From contig ONNQ01000018.1 in the NCBI GenBank assembly GCA_900319245.1, positions 1-60,674 on the forward strand: DNA of 60,674 nucleotides, written 5' to 3'. The DNA is from an uncultured Lachnospiraceae bacterium (GTDB lineage: Bacteria > Bacillota > Clostridia > Lachnospirales > Lachnospiraceae). This document shows, piece by piece, positions 16,770 to 24,926 of this stretch. The position numbers were made by a program, and so were the translations under genes. The notes beneath the pieces were generated by a model that saw only the letters and a program-made list of their open reading frames with translations, made no database searches and was not told where the DNA came from. Every line of letters starts with the position of its first letter. Position 1 is the first letter of the stretch.

Positions 16770-17564
16770 ATGTTTACTCCGAGAATCATAGAATTTCAGG
16801 GCGGCACGAATTTCCGCGAATTGGGCGGCTATCCCGCTGCCGACGGACGCCATGTGAAATATGGGGTCTTCTATCGCGGCGGTACGCTGCACGATCTGCA
16901 GAGTGAGGAAGACCGCGCTCTGCTCGATGCGATGGGCCTCAAGCTGGTACTCGATTTTCGGAGCACCGGCGAGTGCAAGGTCAGTCCGGATTATGTGCCG
17001 GATGGGGCAAAATATCGTCAGATCAGCGCCATGCGCTACGAAAATGGCGACGAAATTGACTTTTCACCTGAGGGAATGAAGCGGGTAGAACAGGAATTCG
17101 CTTTCCTGAACGACCTGTCCATCATTGATTCCCTGGCGTCGTATTACGCCCGCATGCCCTTCAACAATCCGGCTTTCCAGGCGCTGTTTGAATCTATGGT
17201 TAAAGAGGATGTCCCCATGCTCTTCCACTGCACCTCCGGCAAAGACCGGACAGGCGTAGGGGCTATGCTGATCCTTCTCGCGCTCGGATGCGACAGAGAG
17301 GTCGCCCTGCGAGACTATCTGGAGACCAACCGCTGCCGGGCGGCGCAGCTGGCTGCGCTGCGGGAGAATTATGAAGCTATGGATGGGGAAGACGAAGAGC
17401 GATATGAACTGATGGTGATCCAGTACGGTGTGCTCCCCAGACTGGCCGAGGCGGCGCTCGATGCGATCGAACATCGATATAGCAGCTACGAAGAGTATTT
17501 TGAACAGGAATTCGGACTTGGCAAGGAGCACCTTGAAGCGCTCCGCAATCGATACCTGGAATGA
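16770..17564 (+). CDS. Tyrosine-protein phosphatase (Cys-based)
   Basis: 264 residues from the ATG of MFTPRIIEF, chosen because AAGGTGG lies eight bases upstream; a GTG four codons earlier overlaps that site. The signature HCTSGKDRTG is the CX5R active-site loop of protein tyrosine phosphatases, and GGTNFRELGGYPAADGRHVKYGVFYRGG (given here as two blocks, NFRELGGYPAADG and VKYGVFYRGG) is typical of the bacterial Y_phosphatase3 group. Targets may be phosphotyrosine proteins or phosphoinositides. It follows aspartate kinase but probably not as a functional unit. Confidence 0.88.
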   Translation: MFTPRIIEFQGGTNFRELGGYPAADGRHVKYGVFYRGGTLHDLQSEEDRALLDAMGLKLVLDFRSTGECKVSPDYVPDGAKYRQISAMRYENGDEIDFSPEGMKRVEQEFAFLNDLSIIDSLASYYARMPFNNPAFQALFESMVKEDVPMLFHCTSGKDRTGVGAMLILLALGCDREVALRDYLETNRCRAAQLAALRENYEAMDGEDEERYELMVIQYGVLPRLAEAALDAIEHRYSSYEEYFEQEFGLGKEHLEALRNRYLE

Positions 17565-17586
17565 TCTGCAAGACAAGCAAAGAGAA

Positions 17587-17635
17587 AGGCCCTGCAGGGC
17601 TCCGCAACCATATGCGGAAGTCGCCTGAAGGGCCT
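17587..17635. terminator. Possible bidirectional terminator
   Basis: AGGCCCT and AGGGCCT enclose an inner CCGC-AACCATAT-GCGG hairpin with imperfect flanks, followed by ATATTTTGG. It lies between the converging phosphatase and amidohydrolase genes. Confidence 0.55.
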
Positions 17636-17671
17636 ATATTTTGGTCTTTTGAAGCACAAGGGTACCCGTGA

Positions 17672-18832
17672 TCACAGCTCTGACGCCGCCAGGCTGACAA
17701 ACATATCCACCGCCGTATCAAGAATCCGATCGTTGAAGTCATATTCCGCTGTGTGCAGGGCCGGGTAGCTTTCTCCATTTCCAATGTAGAACATGGCGCC
17801 TTCGCACTTTTTGAGGTAGTAGCCAAAGTCCTCGGATGCTCTCCACAGATCCTGCATCTCGCAGGTCTCAAAACCGCGGTTTTGAGCGCATTTATATACT
17901 TTCTGCAGTGCCGAATCATGATTTCTGGTCTCTGGGAAGTAATCCGATATCGCACATTCAAAGCGCAGTCCTTCTTTCTCAGCCAGTGACTGCGCGTAAC
18001 GGAGCAAGCGCTCTTCCATGCGCTTCATTACCGACTCATCTTCCGCTCTGAGTGTCAGGCGAATCTCTCCCACTCCGGCAGATATGCCAAAATCTCCCGT
18101 CCCGACCTTCATTCCCACAATTGTGCAAAGAATCATCTCCACCCCGTCACTGCCATCTTCGAGGGCTTTCCTTGCGAGTTCTCCCTGCATTTCCTGCAAT
18201 AGATTCTGCGAATAGAGCGCTATTTTGGCAACGGCGGATGCCGGATTGAGGCCCTCCTCAGGCGCGCTTGCGTGGGAGTGGCGACCGTGCAGTTTGATCA
18301 TGAGCCCCTCCGAGGCAGGCTGCGTCAGCCCTTTCCGGTAGACAATCTGTCCTTCCGGATAACCGCTCAGGTTGTGGAAGGCATAGATTTCTTCAATTCC
18401 CTTCTCCTCAATCAGCTTTGCACAGTGCTTTGCGCCAAGACCAATCTCCTCCGCCGGCTGAAATATGAGATAAGTCGTGCGGGGAACCCTGAGACTGCTC
18501 AGTTCGATGGCGGCGCCGCAAAGCGCAGCACAATGGCCATCGTGCCCGCACTTGTGGGAGACGCCTGGCGTCTGTGATCTGTAAGGCAGATCTAGGCGCT
18601 CATCGATCGGCAGCGCGTCCATGTCCGCGCGCAGGGCTATGGGCGGCGCATCGGTGGTACCGTACTTGACCGCATACAACCAACCGTCCTTGCGAACGAC
18701 TTCCAGGCTCGTATTTGAGGTTAAAAACTTCACCAGCCGGTCCACCGTCGGATCCTCCTGCAGGGACAGATCCGGGCGGCTGTGCAGCAGATGCCGCAAT
18801 GATTGAATTCTCGGGAATGATTTTGTATTCAT
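17672..18832 (-). CDS. M20 family metallo-amidohydrolase (N-acyl amino acid / hippurate hydrolase type)
   Basis: 386 residues. Metal and catalytic motifs are ALRADMDALPI, HKCGHDGH and FQPAEEIGLGA, and the dimerisation domain has GRHSHASAPEEG. Such enzymes cleave N-acyl amino acids, hippurate or indole-acetyl conjugates in the cytoplasm; the substrate is not shown. It lies 43 bases after the carbohydrate-binding protein gene, separated by a dispersed repeat. No clear ribosome binding site is seen before the ATG, which is unusual here. The stop codon lies inside TGATCACGGG, a repeat-like string. Confidence 0.88.
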   Translation of the reverse strand: MNTKSFPRIQSLRHLLHSRPDLSLQEDPTVDRLVKFLTSNTSLEVVRKDGWLYAVKYGTTDAPPIALRADMDALPIDERLDLPYRSQTPGVSHKCGHDGHCAALCGAAIELSSLRVPRTTYLIFQPAEEIGLGAKHCAKLIEEKGIEEIYAFHNLSGYPEGQIVYRKGLTQPASEGLMIKLHGRHSHASAPEEGLNPASAVAKIALYSQNLLQEMQGELARKALEDGSDGVEMILCTIVGMKVGTGDFGISAGVGEIRLTLRAEDESVMKRMEERLLRYAQSLAEKEGLRFECAISDYFPETRNHDSALQKVYKCAQNRGFETCEMQDLWRASEDFGYYLKKCEGAMFYIGNGESYPALHTAEYDFNDRILDTAVDMFVSLAASEL

Positions 18833-18852
18833 AATTTTCGCAATGTGTTTGA

Positions 18853-18880
18853 AAACTCACAGGGTGACCCTATGATCACC
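18853..18880. repeat. CTCACAGGGTGACCCTATGATCACC repeat at a stop codon
   Basis: This copy of the GATCAC/GGGTGACCC family lies between two minus-strand genes. On that strand it begins TGATCATAGGGTCACCCTG, and its first three bases are the stop codon of the carbohydrate-binding protein gene. Confidence 0.65.
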
Positions 18881-20129
18881 GGCCCTTACGGCCGCCCATT
18901 CCGCCGCCCATCATCTGGTTGGAGATGGTGTCGGTTTCGGTTCCGTTGACGATCAGCGTGCCGCCTGTCTTCTGGCAGACGCCGTCGTAGTCGAAGGGGC
19001 TCTGCGCCGTGATATCAAGCGTGCCGCCCGTGATGATCAGATTTCCGTTGGAGTCCACAGCGTCTGTATCGCCGGAACCCATGACGATGGTGACATAGCC
19101 GCCGTTAAACTCGGCTGTGGGCGATATTTTGGCAGATTTGTAGCCGGCGTTGATGGCGTCATCACTGGCTGCAATATTGATCGTTCCGTCGTTGATCTGG
19201 ATCCAGGTGGCCTCGAGGCCTTCGTGCGCGCTCAGGTCGATCGCGCCGCCGTCGATCTGGATGATCGTCGTAGCATGGACTGCGTCATCGCCGGCCTTGA
19301 CCTTCAGCGTGCCGCCGCACATGTAGAAGTATCCAACCGTGTCGTCATCGTCATTTTCCGCATGGATACCATCCTTGTTGGTCGAAATACTGATTTCGCC
19401 GTCTGCAATCCGGATGGAATCGTTCGCTTCCAGGCCGTCCGACTGGCAAACGATGTTGATCGTCCCGCCAGTGATCTTCAGATCGTCCTTACAAGTCACG
19501 CCATTGTCTGAAGACTGGATGTTCAAAACACCGACGCCGTTCAGCACGAGATCATCCTTACTGAAGATGACGGCATCTGTATTCGTGTCGCCGTCCGCTG
19601 TGAATGTGCCGGTCACAGAGAGCGTGTTCTCAGAATCCGTTGTCGTGACGAATACCTTATCTGCACTCTTTACATAGATGCAGGGCGTACTGTCATTGGT
19701 CATTGTGACGCCATCGAGGACCAGCTGTACTTTGTCCTCATCGCCGGCTTCCACGATAATCGAAGCATTCGAAGCGGTGCCGGTGATCACATAGACGCCT
19801 TCCGACGTGATGTTGATCGTCTGGCCATCGCTGACTGTGTAGGTTGTCGCCTCACTCAGGTCCGCAGTCTGCTCCAGATCCCGGTCTGTAAAGAGGTCGG
19901 TCGTGTCGATTGCCCCGCCTGTCACCATGTTGAGACTGCCGGATGCCGTACCGGTATCCGATGTTGTCGCGGTCTCTTCCTCCGCCTGCGTCTCTACAGT
20001 GCTCTCTGCGGCGTATGTCTTGTCGCCGGTCCCGAAGGCATTACTCATCAGCCCAAATCCAACTGTTGCCGAAATCGTAAAAGCCGCTGCTACTGCTGCC
20101 GCTGTTTTCAAGAGTTCTTTCTTCTTCAT
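18876..20129 (-). CDS. Secreted carbohydrate-binding beta-helix protein (Cthe_2159-like)
   Basis: 417 residues from MKKKELLKTAAA, with AAAGGAAAGG upstream; the longer frame would add 32 implausible residues. A signal peptide (about 1-45, ending near TYAAES) is followed by a low-complexity Thr/Glu/Ala linker. A long run of parallel beta-helix turns then repeats the pattern I-x-G-G-x-I-x-I (KITGGTINI, RIADGEISI, QIDGGAIDL, QINDGTINI, IITGGTLDI). Its relative in Clostridium thermocellum binds plant cell-wall polysaccharides such as acidic pectin and has a beta-helix fold. Here it may bind glycans at the cell surface. The C-terminus is Gly/Met/Arg-rich. Confidence 0.85.
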   Translation of the reverse strand: MKKKELLKTAAAVAAAFTISATVGFGLMSNAFGTGDKTYAAESTVETQAEEETATTSDTGTASGSLNMVTGGAIDTTDLFTDRDLEQTADLSEATTYTVSDGQTINITSEGVYVITGTASNASIIVEAGDEDKVQLVLDGVTMTNDSTPCIYVKSADKVFVTTTDSENTLSVTGTFTADGDTNTDAVIFSKDDLVLNGVGVLNIQSSDNGVTCKDDLKITGGTINIVCQSDGLEANDSIRIADGEISISTNKDGIHAENDDDDTVGYFYMCGGTLKVKAGDDAVHATTIIQIDGGAIDLSAHEGLEATWIQINDGTINIAASDDAINAGYKSAKISPTAEFNGGYVTIVMGSGDTDAVDSNGNLIITGGTLDITAQSPFDYDGVCQKTGGTLIVNGTETDTISNQMMGGGMGGRKGR

Positions 20130-20460
20130 TGTGTACCTTTCCTTTCTGAAATATAAAGGTGAATCACGTTCCGGTTGCATGTGATTGTTCCTGTTATCTC
20201 CTGTTGATGATTTATATATACACAATGAACCTTATTTGAGACTTAGAAACTAAAATAAGTTTACCTTTTCCGCTCTATAGAAGTATATCCATTATAACAT
20301 AGTTCCTACTCTGCAAATGTGCCATGTAAAGAATCAGGTGTTTGTAAGCTTTGCTGAAAATGACCACAGGGTCGCCCTATGTGTTAAACTAGAAAAGGCG
20401 ACCGCAGGGCGACCCTGTGATCACGCTATACATATTGACGATAAAAGGACGAAAACAGTA
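20130..20460. other. Divergent intergenic region with an inverted repeat and a dispersed repeat
   Basis: AACCTTATTT (20228-20237) and AAATAAGTTT (20253-20262) form a 9-of-10 inverted repeat near the likely promoter of the leftward gene. The right half holds the repeat at 20361-20425. No gene is found. Confidence 0.45.
20361..20425. repeat. Double copy of the CACAGGGTCGCCCT repeat
   Basis: GACCACAGGGTCGCCCTATG is followed, after AAACTAGAAAAGGC, by a second copy with GCAGGGCGACCCTGTGATCA. Both contain the palindromic core shared with 4522, 16708 and 18853. It lies about 35 bases before the esterase ATG. Confidence 0.65.
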
Positions 20461-21216
20461 ATGATCATCAAAGAGACTTTATATTACGATCCCGCCGGCG
20501 AGGATCGCACCGTACACATCTATCTGCCGGACAACTACAATACATCGACGGACCGCTATCCCGTCATGTACTTCTTCGACGGCCACAATCTGTTCAATGA
20601 TTCCGACGCCACCTACGGCAAATCCTGGGGCCTCAAGGAGTTCCTTGACAAGTGGTCTAAGCCCATGATCGTCGTCGGCCTCGAGTGCTCGCATGCGGGG
20701 GATCACCGTCTGGACGAGTACTGCCCCTACGACGCCGCTCTGATGGGCAAGCACCTGCATGGCGAGGGCCGCGAGACCATGGACTGGATCGTCGGTACCC
20801 TCAAGCCCTACATCGACGGCAAGTACCGCACATACGCCTTCCGTGAAGCCACCGGAATCGGAGGCTCTTCCATGGGCGGCCTCATGTCGCTCTTTGCAGT
20901 GACTGCCTATAACAGCACCTTCTCCAAGGCAGCCTGCGTCTCCTCGACGCTCTTTATCGTGCGCGACCGCCTTTTTGACGAGATCGACCACTGCCGGATC
21001 AACCCCGACACGCGCGTCTACTTCTCCTGGGGCGAGAAGGAAAGTGGTCAAAACACTGACTTCGCCCGCCTCCTCTCCCAGATCAACTACGACGCACAGG
21101 ACCTTCTGAGCAGCAAAGGCGCACTCACCCAAGTGTTTTTCCAGGTTGGCGGCGGCCACTGTGAAGCGGACTGGGAGAAGCAGGTCCCGGGCTTCATGAC
21201 CTTTTTGTGGATGTAA
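20461..21216 (+). CDS. Esterase, alpha/beta-hydrolase of the enterochelin esterase / CE1-like group
   Basis: 251 residues from MIIKETLYYDPAG, with AAAAGGACG upstream. The fold is an alpha/beta hydrolase with the nucleophile elbow GGSSMGGLMSLFA, an upstream strand VMYFFDGHNLF and a C-terminal catalytic His in QVGGGHCEADWEKQV. Relatives hydrolyse ferulate, acetyl or siderophore esters. No signal peptide is seen, so it probably acts in the cytoplasm. It stands next to secreted carbohydrate-binding and cell-wall genes, which favours a carbohydrate ester substrate (inference). Confidence 0.85.
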   Translation: MIIKETLYYDPAGEDRTVHIYLPDNYNTSTDRYPVMYFFDGHNLFNDSDATYGKSWGLKEFLDKWSKPMIVVGLECSHAGDHRLDEYCPYDAALMGKHLHGEGRETMDWIVGTLKPYIDGKYRTYAFREATGIGGSSMGGLMSLFAVTAYNSTFSKAACVSSTLFIVRDRLFDEIDHCRINPDTRVYFSWGEKESGQNTDFARLLSQINYDAQDLLSSKGALTQVFFQVGGGHCEADWEKQVPGFMTFLWM

Positions 21217-21334
21217 ATGTTTTTTATAAAAAAGTTTAAATTCTTCGTGGATTCAAATGCCCTCTGCGTATATACATACAGATAACAAAAACCAAACAAA
21301 AACAAAACAATCACACATAAAGAGGAATAAAAAA

Positions 21335-21634
21335 ATGAGCGAATTCACAGAGAACAAATTGAACGAAGAAGTGCTGGAAGAAGTCAGCGGCGGCACTGCA
21401 CAGGCAGCCGTCAAGGTAAAAGCAATCACCCCCATCTGGGTCAGAGTGACATCATCTTCTCTGAACTGCAGATATACCCCCGGTGGAAAGATCGCCAAGG
21501 TCTATGAAAAAGGTCACAGACTGAAGGTCGATGGCATCACAGCGGACGGCGCATGGTACAGACTCCTCATCTACGATCCCAGAGGCGGCACCTGCTACGC
21601 ATACATCGCCAAGAGATACACAGAGAGAATCTGA
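21335..21634 (+). CDS. Double-glycine-leader SH3-like small protein 1
   Basis: 99 residues from ATG at 21335 (AGAGGA upstream). Residues 1-20 form a classic double-glycine leader: Leu at -12, Leu at -7, Val at -4 and Gly-Gly at -2/-1 (KLNEEVLEEVSGG), acidic as usual. The mature part (about 79 residues) looks like a bacterial SH3 domain, with SLNCRYTPGGKIAKVYEKG, LKVDG, WYRLLIY and YIAKRYTE in the order of an SH3_3 fold. By count it carries 14 Lys/Arg against 5 Asp/Glu, and exactly two Cys. Such leaders are cut during export by C39-peptidase ABC transporters; none is in the window. It could be a bacteriocin-like peptide or a secreted wall-binding protein. Confidence 0.75.
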   Translation: MSEFTENKLNEEVLEEVSGGTAQAAVKVKAITPIWVRVTSSSLNCRYTPGGKIAKVYEKGHRLKVDGITADGAWYRLLIYDPRGGTCYAYIAKRYTERI

Positions 21635-21683
21635 CAACCAGAAACATTTTTATTATTATATGCTACAAACGTTCGCAATCGTT

Positions 21684-21689
21684 TATAAT
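21684..21689 (+). promoter_or_regulatory. Likely -10 box for the second SH3-like gene
   Basis: TATAAT lies 57 bases before the ATG of the second SH3-like gene, in an AT-rich spacer. The -35 hexamer at 17-bp spacing (TGCTAC) is weak. AAACG and CGTTT flank the region just upstream as a short inverted repeat. Confidence 0.4.
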
Positions 21690-21745
21690 AAGTAATTGAG
21701 GAGCGATGAAAGGACCTCAATACTCTCAATGAAAGGAGAACCACA

Positions 21746-22048
21746 ATGGAAGAAATGAACATGGATTTTGAACTGGAGATGACTCCCCTCACAGAAGAGG
21801 AACTCAACGAGGTAGACGGTGGTGTCGGAGAGGCTGGCGGTCGCTGGAAATCCGTTAAGTGCGCAGTAAAGAAGAACTATCTTGCACTTCGCAACCATCC
21901 TTCCTACAAGTATGAGAACGAGATCGCTCGTATCTACAGAGGAACCGTATTCAGCGTTTACACCGGCAAGAAGAGCGGCAACTACATCTGGGCTTCCTAC
22001 GGCGGCAAGAAGGGCTGGGTTGACCACAGATTCATCCAGTACTGCTAA
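21746..22048 (+). CDS. Double-glycine-leader SH3-like small protein 2
   Basis: 100 residues, with AAAGGAG seven bases before the ATG. The leader (1-26) ends PLTEEELNEVDGG and fits the double-glycine consensus: Leu -12, Thr -11, Glu -8, Leu -7, Val -4 and Gly-Gly. The mature 74 residues resemble an SH3 domain (YLALRNHPSYKYENEIARIY, GTVFSVYTG, YIWASYGGKKGWVDHRFIQ). By count they hold 14 Lys/Arg against 4 Asp/Glu, and two Cys, one being the last residue. Sequence identity to its neighbour is low but the architecture is the same, so the two look like diverged partners. A strong terminator follows. Confidence 0.75.
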   Translation: MEEMNMDFELEMTPLTEEELNEVDGGVGEAGGRWKSVKCAVKKNYLALRNHPSYKYENEIARIYRGTVFSVYTGKKSGNYIWASYGGKKGWVDHRFIQYC

Positions 22049-22101
22049 TATACCGGCAGATCGGAATACATTTTCTGCAGACAATTGCATAGCATGATAA
22101 A

Positions 22102-22131
22102 TTCCCCGGAGATTTCTCCGGGGAATTTTTT
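22102..22131 (+). terminator. Rho-independent terminator after the SH3-like pair
   Basis: TTCCCCGGA-GATTTC-TCCGGGGAA followed by TTTTTTG is a textbook terminator on the plus strand. It closes the transcription unit of the two small secreted proteins. Confidence 0.92.
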
Positions 22132-22189
22132 GTGCGATTCTATGTAACGCGCGGTCTTTCACGCGCTGTTGTTAATCAGGTCCAGAGGA

Positions 22190-23737
22190 TCAGTGATATA
22201 CGATGACCTTGGTCCCTCTGGGGATGTTGTCATAGATCCACTCTGCATTGTCAACCTGCAGTCTCACGCATCCGTGGGAGACGCCTTCACCCACTCTTCC
22301 ATCCATGACAGTAGAAGGCCAGGAGTTCTGGTAATAGAGCACGGAGTGGAACAGGTAATTGCCGCTGAACTGCGTCGCATACCAGCATCTGGCCGATCCG
22401 GAGTCAAAATACAGCATCTTAATGCCAACTGTGAAGCTTCCTTCAATCGTCGGCGTCGAGGATTTGCCGTCGCCGCAATACCATTTTTTGATCGGCGACC
22501 ACATGCCCTCCGATCGTCTGTAGATGGAGACCTTGTGCAGGCTTCTGTTGACCAGGATCAGATAATTGGTGCTGCTGGAATAATTCTGCGCCTTCCAGTC
22601 CATGGAATCCAACGATGCTTTGCCATACTTATCCACTGCAAATCCGTTGACAGTGGTATTGACTGCCATCGTGCCGTCTGAATAGCTATAGTAGTAATTG
22701 CCCTTGTACGTCTTCCACCCTCTTGTCGTCGCGCGGCGTCCCTCACTGTCAAAGAAGTAGCGCTTGGAGCCGACCGGAGAAGGACCATAGAGCCTTCTGC
22801 CGCCCTTCGTCTTGTCCAGGTAGTAGTAATCAGACCCGATCTTGGCCCAGCCGATTCTCGCAATGCCGTTCGCCCGGATATAGAACCACTTGCCGTCGTG
22901 CTTGCGCCAGCCCTCTTTGCCGGCGTATCCATATTTGGTGTAATAGCACATCAGATTATTGTAGTTTTTGAACCAGCCGGTCCGCATAACGCCATAACCG
23001 TTAAAGGAATAATACTTGCCGTAGATGCATTTGACGCCGGTCTGCATGGTCGCCCACCTGGCGCCGGGAAGCCCTGAATTGGCAAAATAGTATTTTTTGC
23101 CGCCGATCACCTGAAAGCCCGTCTTGCGCACGCCGTTGGAGGCAAAATAGTATTTGTACCCATTGATCTTGCGAAGCCCAGTCAGCATGGCGCCTCTAGG
23201 GCTGGACGGGTAATTATTGTCGGCAAAATAGTAAACCTGCCCGGCTGCATTCTTCATGCCGACAAGCGGATTTCCATTATTATCAAAGTAGAACTTGTAT
23301 GCCTTTCCGCCGATCGTGATGGTCGCCCAGGCGCCTTTCACCATCTCTCCGTCGATATAATGATGAAGCACATTCCCGTTCGCATCCGTATCCGTCACGA
23401 CGCCGCTCATCTTGGCGTCCTTGGCTGCCGCGTCCACTTCTTCAGTCGTTTCCACCTCCGAAGGCGTCACCGGCTCTATCTCTGCCGACGTCTCCGGATT
23501 CAGCGTTGCGCCTGTTTCCGCTGCCTCTGTCTCCTCCGAGGGCAACTGTTCCGCGCCGGGTTCCGCCGCCTCTACCTCCTCCGAAGATACCAGCTCGGTG
23601 CCGGGTTCCGTCTCTGCGGCCGCCTCCGTTTCGACCGTCATTCCGGTCTCAGCGGCTTCCGCTGCTCTCACAGGTACTGCATACAGCGGCGATACTGCAA
23701 GGGTCAGGGCCAAAAGTACTGCCAGTCTTCGTTTCAT
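22190..23737 (-). CDS. L,D-transpeptidase (YkuD) with cell-wall-binding repeats
   Basis: 515 residues from MKRRLAVLLA, with GGAGG five bases upstream. A signal peptide (about 1-27) is followed by a Glu/Thr/Ser/Ala-rich linker with VETE and SSEEVEAAEPG-like repeats. About ten wall-binding repeats follow (KTGFQVIGGKKYYFAN, GKWFYIRANG and variants). The C-terminal YkuD domain has the catalytic SHGCVRL and an upstream FHSV histidine. It makes 3-3 peptidoglycan cross-links or attaches proteins outside the membrane. It faces the SH3-like genes across a terminator. Its stop codon begins TGATCCTCTGGACCTG, a weak match to the dispersed repeats. Confidence 0.93.
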   Translation of the reverse strand: MKRRLAVLLALTLAVSPLYAVPVRAAEAAETGMTVETEAAAETEPGTELVSSEEVEAAEPGAEQLPSEETEAAETGATLNPETSAEIEPVTPSEVETTEEVDAAAKDAKMSGVVTDTDANGNVLHHYIDGEMVKGAWATITIGGKAYKFYFDNNGNPLVGMKNAAGQVYYFADNNYPSSPRGAMLTGLRKINGYKYYFASNGVRKTGFQVIGGKKYYFANSGLPGARWATMQTGVKCIYGKYYSFNGYGVMRTGWFKNYNNLMCYYTKYGYAGKEGWRKHDGKWFYIRANGIARIGWAKIGSDYYYLDKTKGGRRLYGPSPVGSKRYFFDSEGRRATTRGWKTYKGNYYYSYSDGTMAVNTTVNGFAVDKYGKASLDSMDWKAQNYSSSTNYLILVNRSLHKVSIYRRSEGMWSPIKKWYCGDGKSSTPTIEGSFTVGIKMLYFDSGSARCWYATQFSGNYLFHSVLYYQNSWPSTVMDGRVGEGVSHGCVRLQVDNAEWIYDNIPRGTKVIVYH

Positions 23738-23805
23738 GGGTACCTCCACATACTAAATCAACGTTTCGATCGTGCTTATGCACTCCATGTTACAGGTATT
23801 ACAGG

Positions 23806-24669
23806 TTATCGTTCCACGCCTCTAAAGAAGAGGCCCAGCATGCCGGGCCCGACATGCGCACCGGAGAACGGCTCGTGCTGACAGATCGTGATCGGGATTC
23901 CGGGTGTGATCTGCTTTACAAGTCCGGCCAGCATCTCCGCGTCCTCGAGACAGTCTCCGTGGGAAATACAGATCTTCTGCTCCGGTCCGTCCAGCTTCTT
24001 CTCTTTGTACTTCTCGGCCAGCATCTCAATCGATTTCCTGCGGCCGCGCACTTTGGTGCACGCCACGATATGACCGGTGCTGTCACCGAACAGGATCGGC
24101 TTAATATTGAGCACTGTGCCGATCATGGCTGTTGCGCCGCTGACGCGTCCCGTGCGCTTTAAGAAGTTCAAGTCATCCACGGTAAAATACTGACATGTGT
24201 GCGGTACTTCCGCATCCACGATCGCAGCCGCCTCACGGACGTCCACGCCCTGCCGGCTCAGTTCCGCCGCCTTGAGGGCCAGTAATCCGTTTCCGAACCC
24301 GCATCCGTGGGAATCCACTATATGGACAAATCTCTCCGGATAACTCTCCATCAGCTCCACAGACGCCGCGTACGCCGCGTTATAGGTTCCACTGATCCCA
24401 GAACTCATCGAAACATAAATAATATCCTGCCCGCTCTCCAGAACAGGCGTAAACGCTGTTATGAATACCTGTGTGTTGAGAAGACTCGTGCTGATCTTCC
24501 GGCCATTTCGCAGGCCGTCATAATAGGCGCGCCCATCAAAATGATCGACATCTCCTGTATATACTTGTGGTTTACCGTCAACAGTATACTCACACGGAAG
24601 AAGAGAAATTCCATCGAGCATATTGCCGGGCAGATTCGCGCTGCCGTCGACATATACAGCGAAAGACAT
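23806..24669 (-). CDS. DegV family fatty-acid-binding protein
   Basis: 287 residues from MSFAVYVDGSANLP, with AAAGGACGG upstream; 21 upstream codons are open but lack conservation. DegV landmarks are VDGSANLP at the start, STSLLNTQVF, SSGISGTYNAA, VDSHGCGFGNGLLA and LNFLKRTGRVSGATAMIG. Homologues bind fatty acids and deliver them to fatty acid kinase FakA, which charges phospholipid synthesis. No fakA is adjacent, so it probably works with a kinase encoded elsewhere. Confidence 0.93.
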   Translation of the reverse strand: MSFAVYVDGSANLPGNMLDGISLLPCEYTVDGKPQVYTGDVDHFDGRAYYDGLRNGRKISTSLLNTQVFITAFTPVLESGQDIIYVSMSSGISGTYNAAYAASVELMESYPERFVHIVDSHGCGFGNGLLALKAAELSRQGVDVREAAAIVDAEVPHTCQYFTVDDLNFLKRTGRVSGATAMIGTVLNIKPILFGDSTGHIVACTKVRGRRKSIEMLAEKYKEKKLDGPEQKICISHGDCLEDAEMLAGLVKQITPGIPITICQHEPFSGAHVGPGMLGLFFRGVER

Positions 24670-24926
24670 ACCAATTACCGTCCTTTCCGGAATCCGCGTA
24701 CTTTCTTTCAGATTCCGATTATTACCTTGCATAGAAGGTTTCTAATTATTCTACCACATAAACATCCATTGGCAAAATACAGTGTTCTCTTTGTTTCTTC
24801 ATATATGGCTGAAACTTCTGATTTCCCTGCATTTTCTGTGCAAATAATGGTCTCCATTAGACCGAAGCCATGGTAAACTAGTCATATAAAAAACTGTGCA
24901 CTGCACAAAAAAAGGGGAGTAATACT

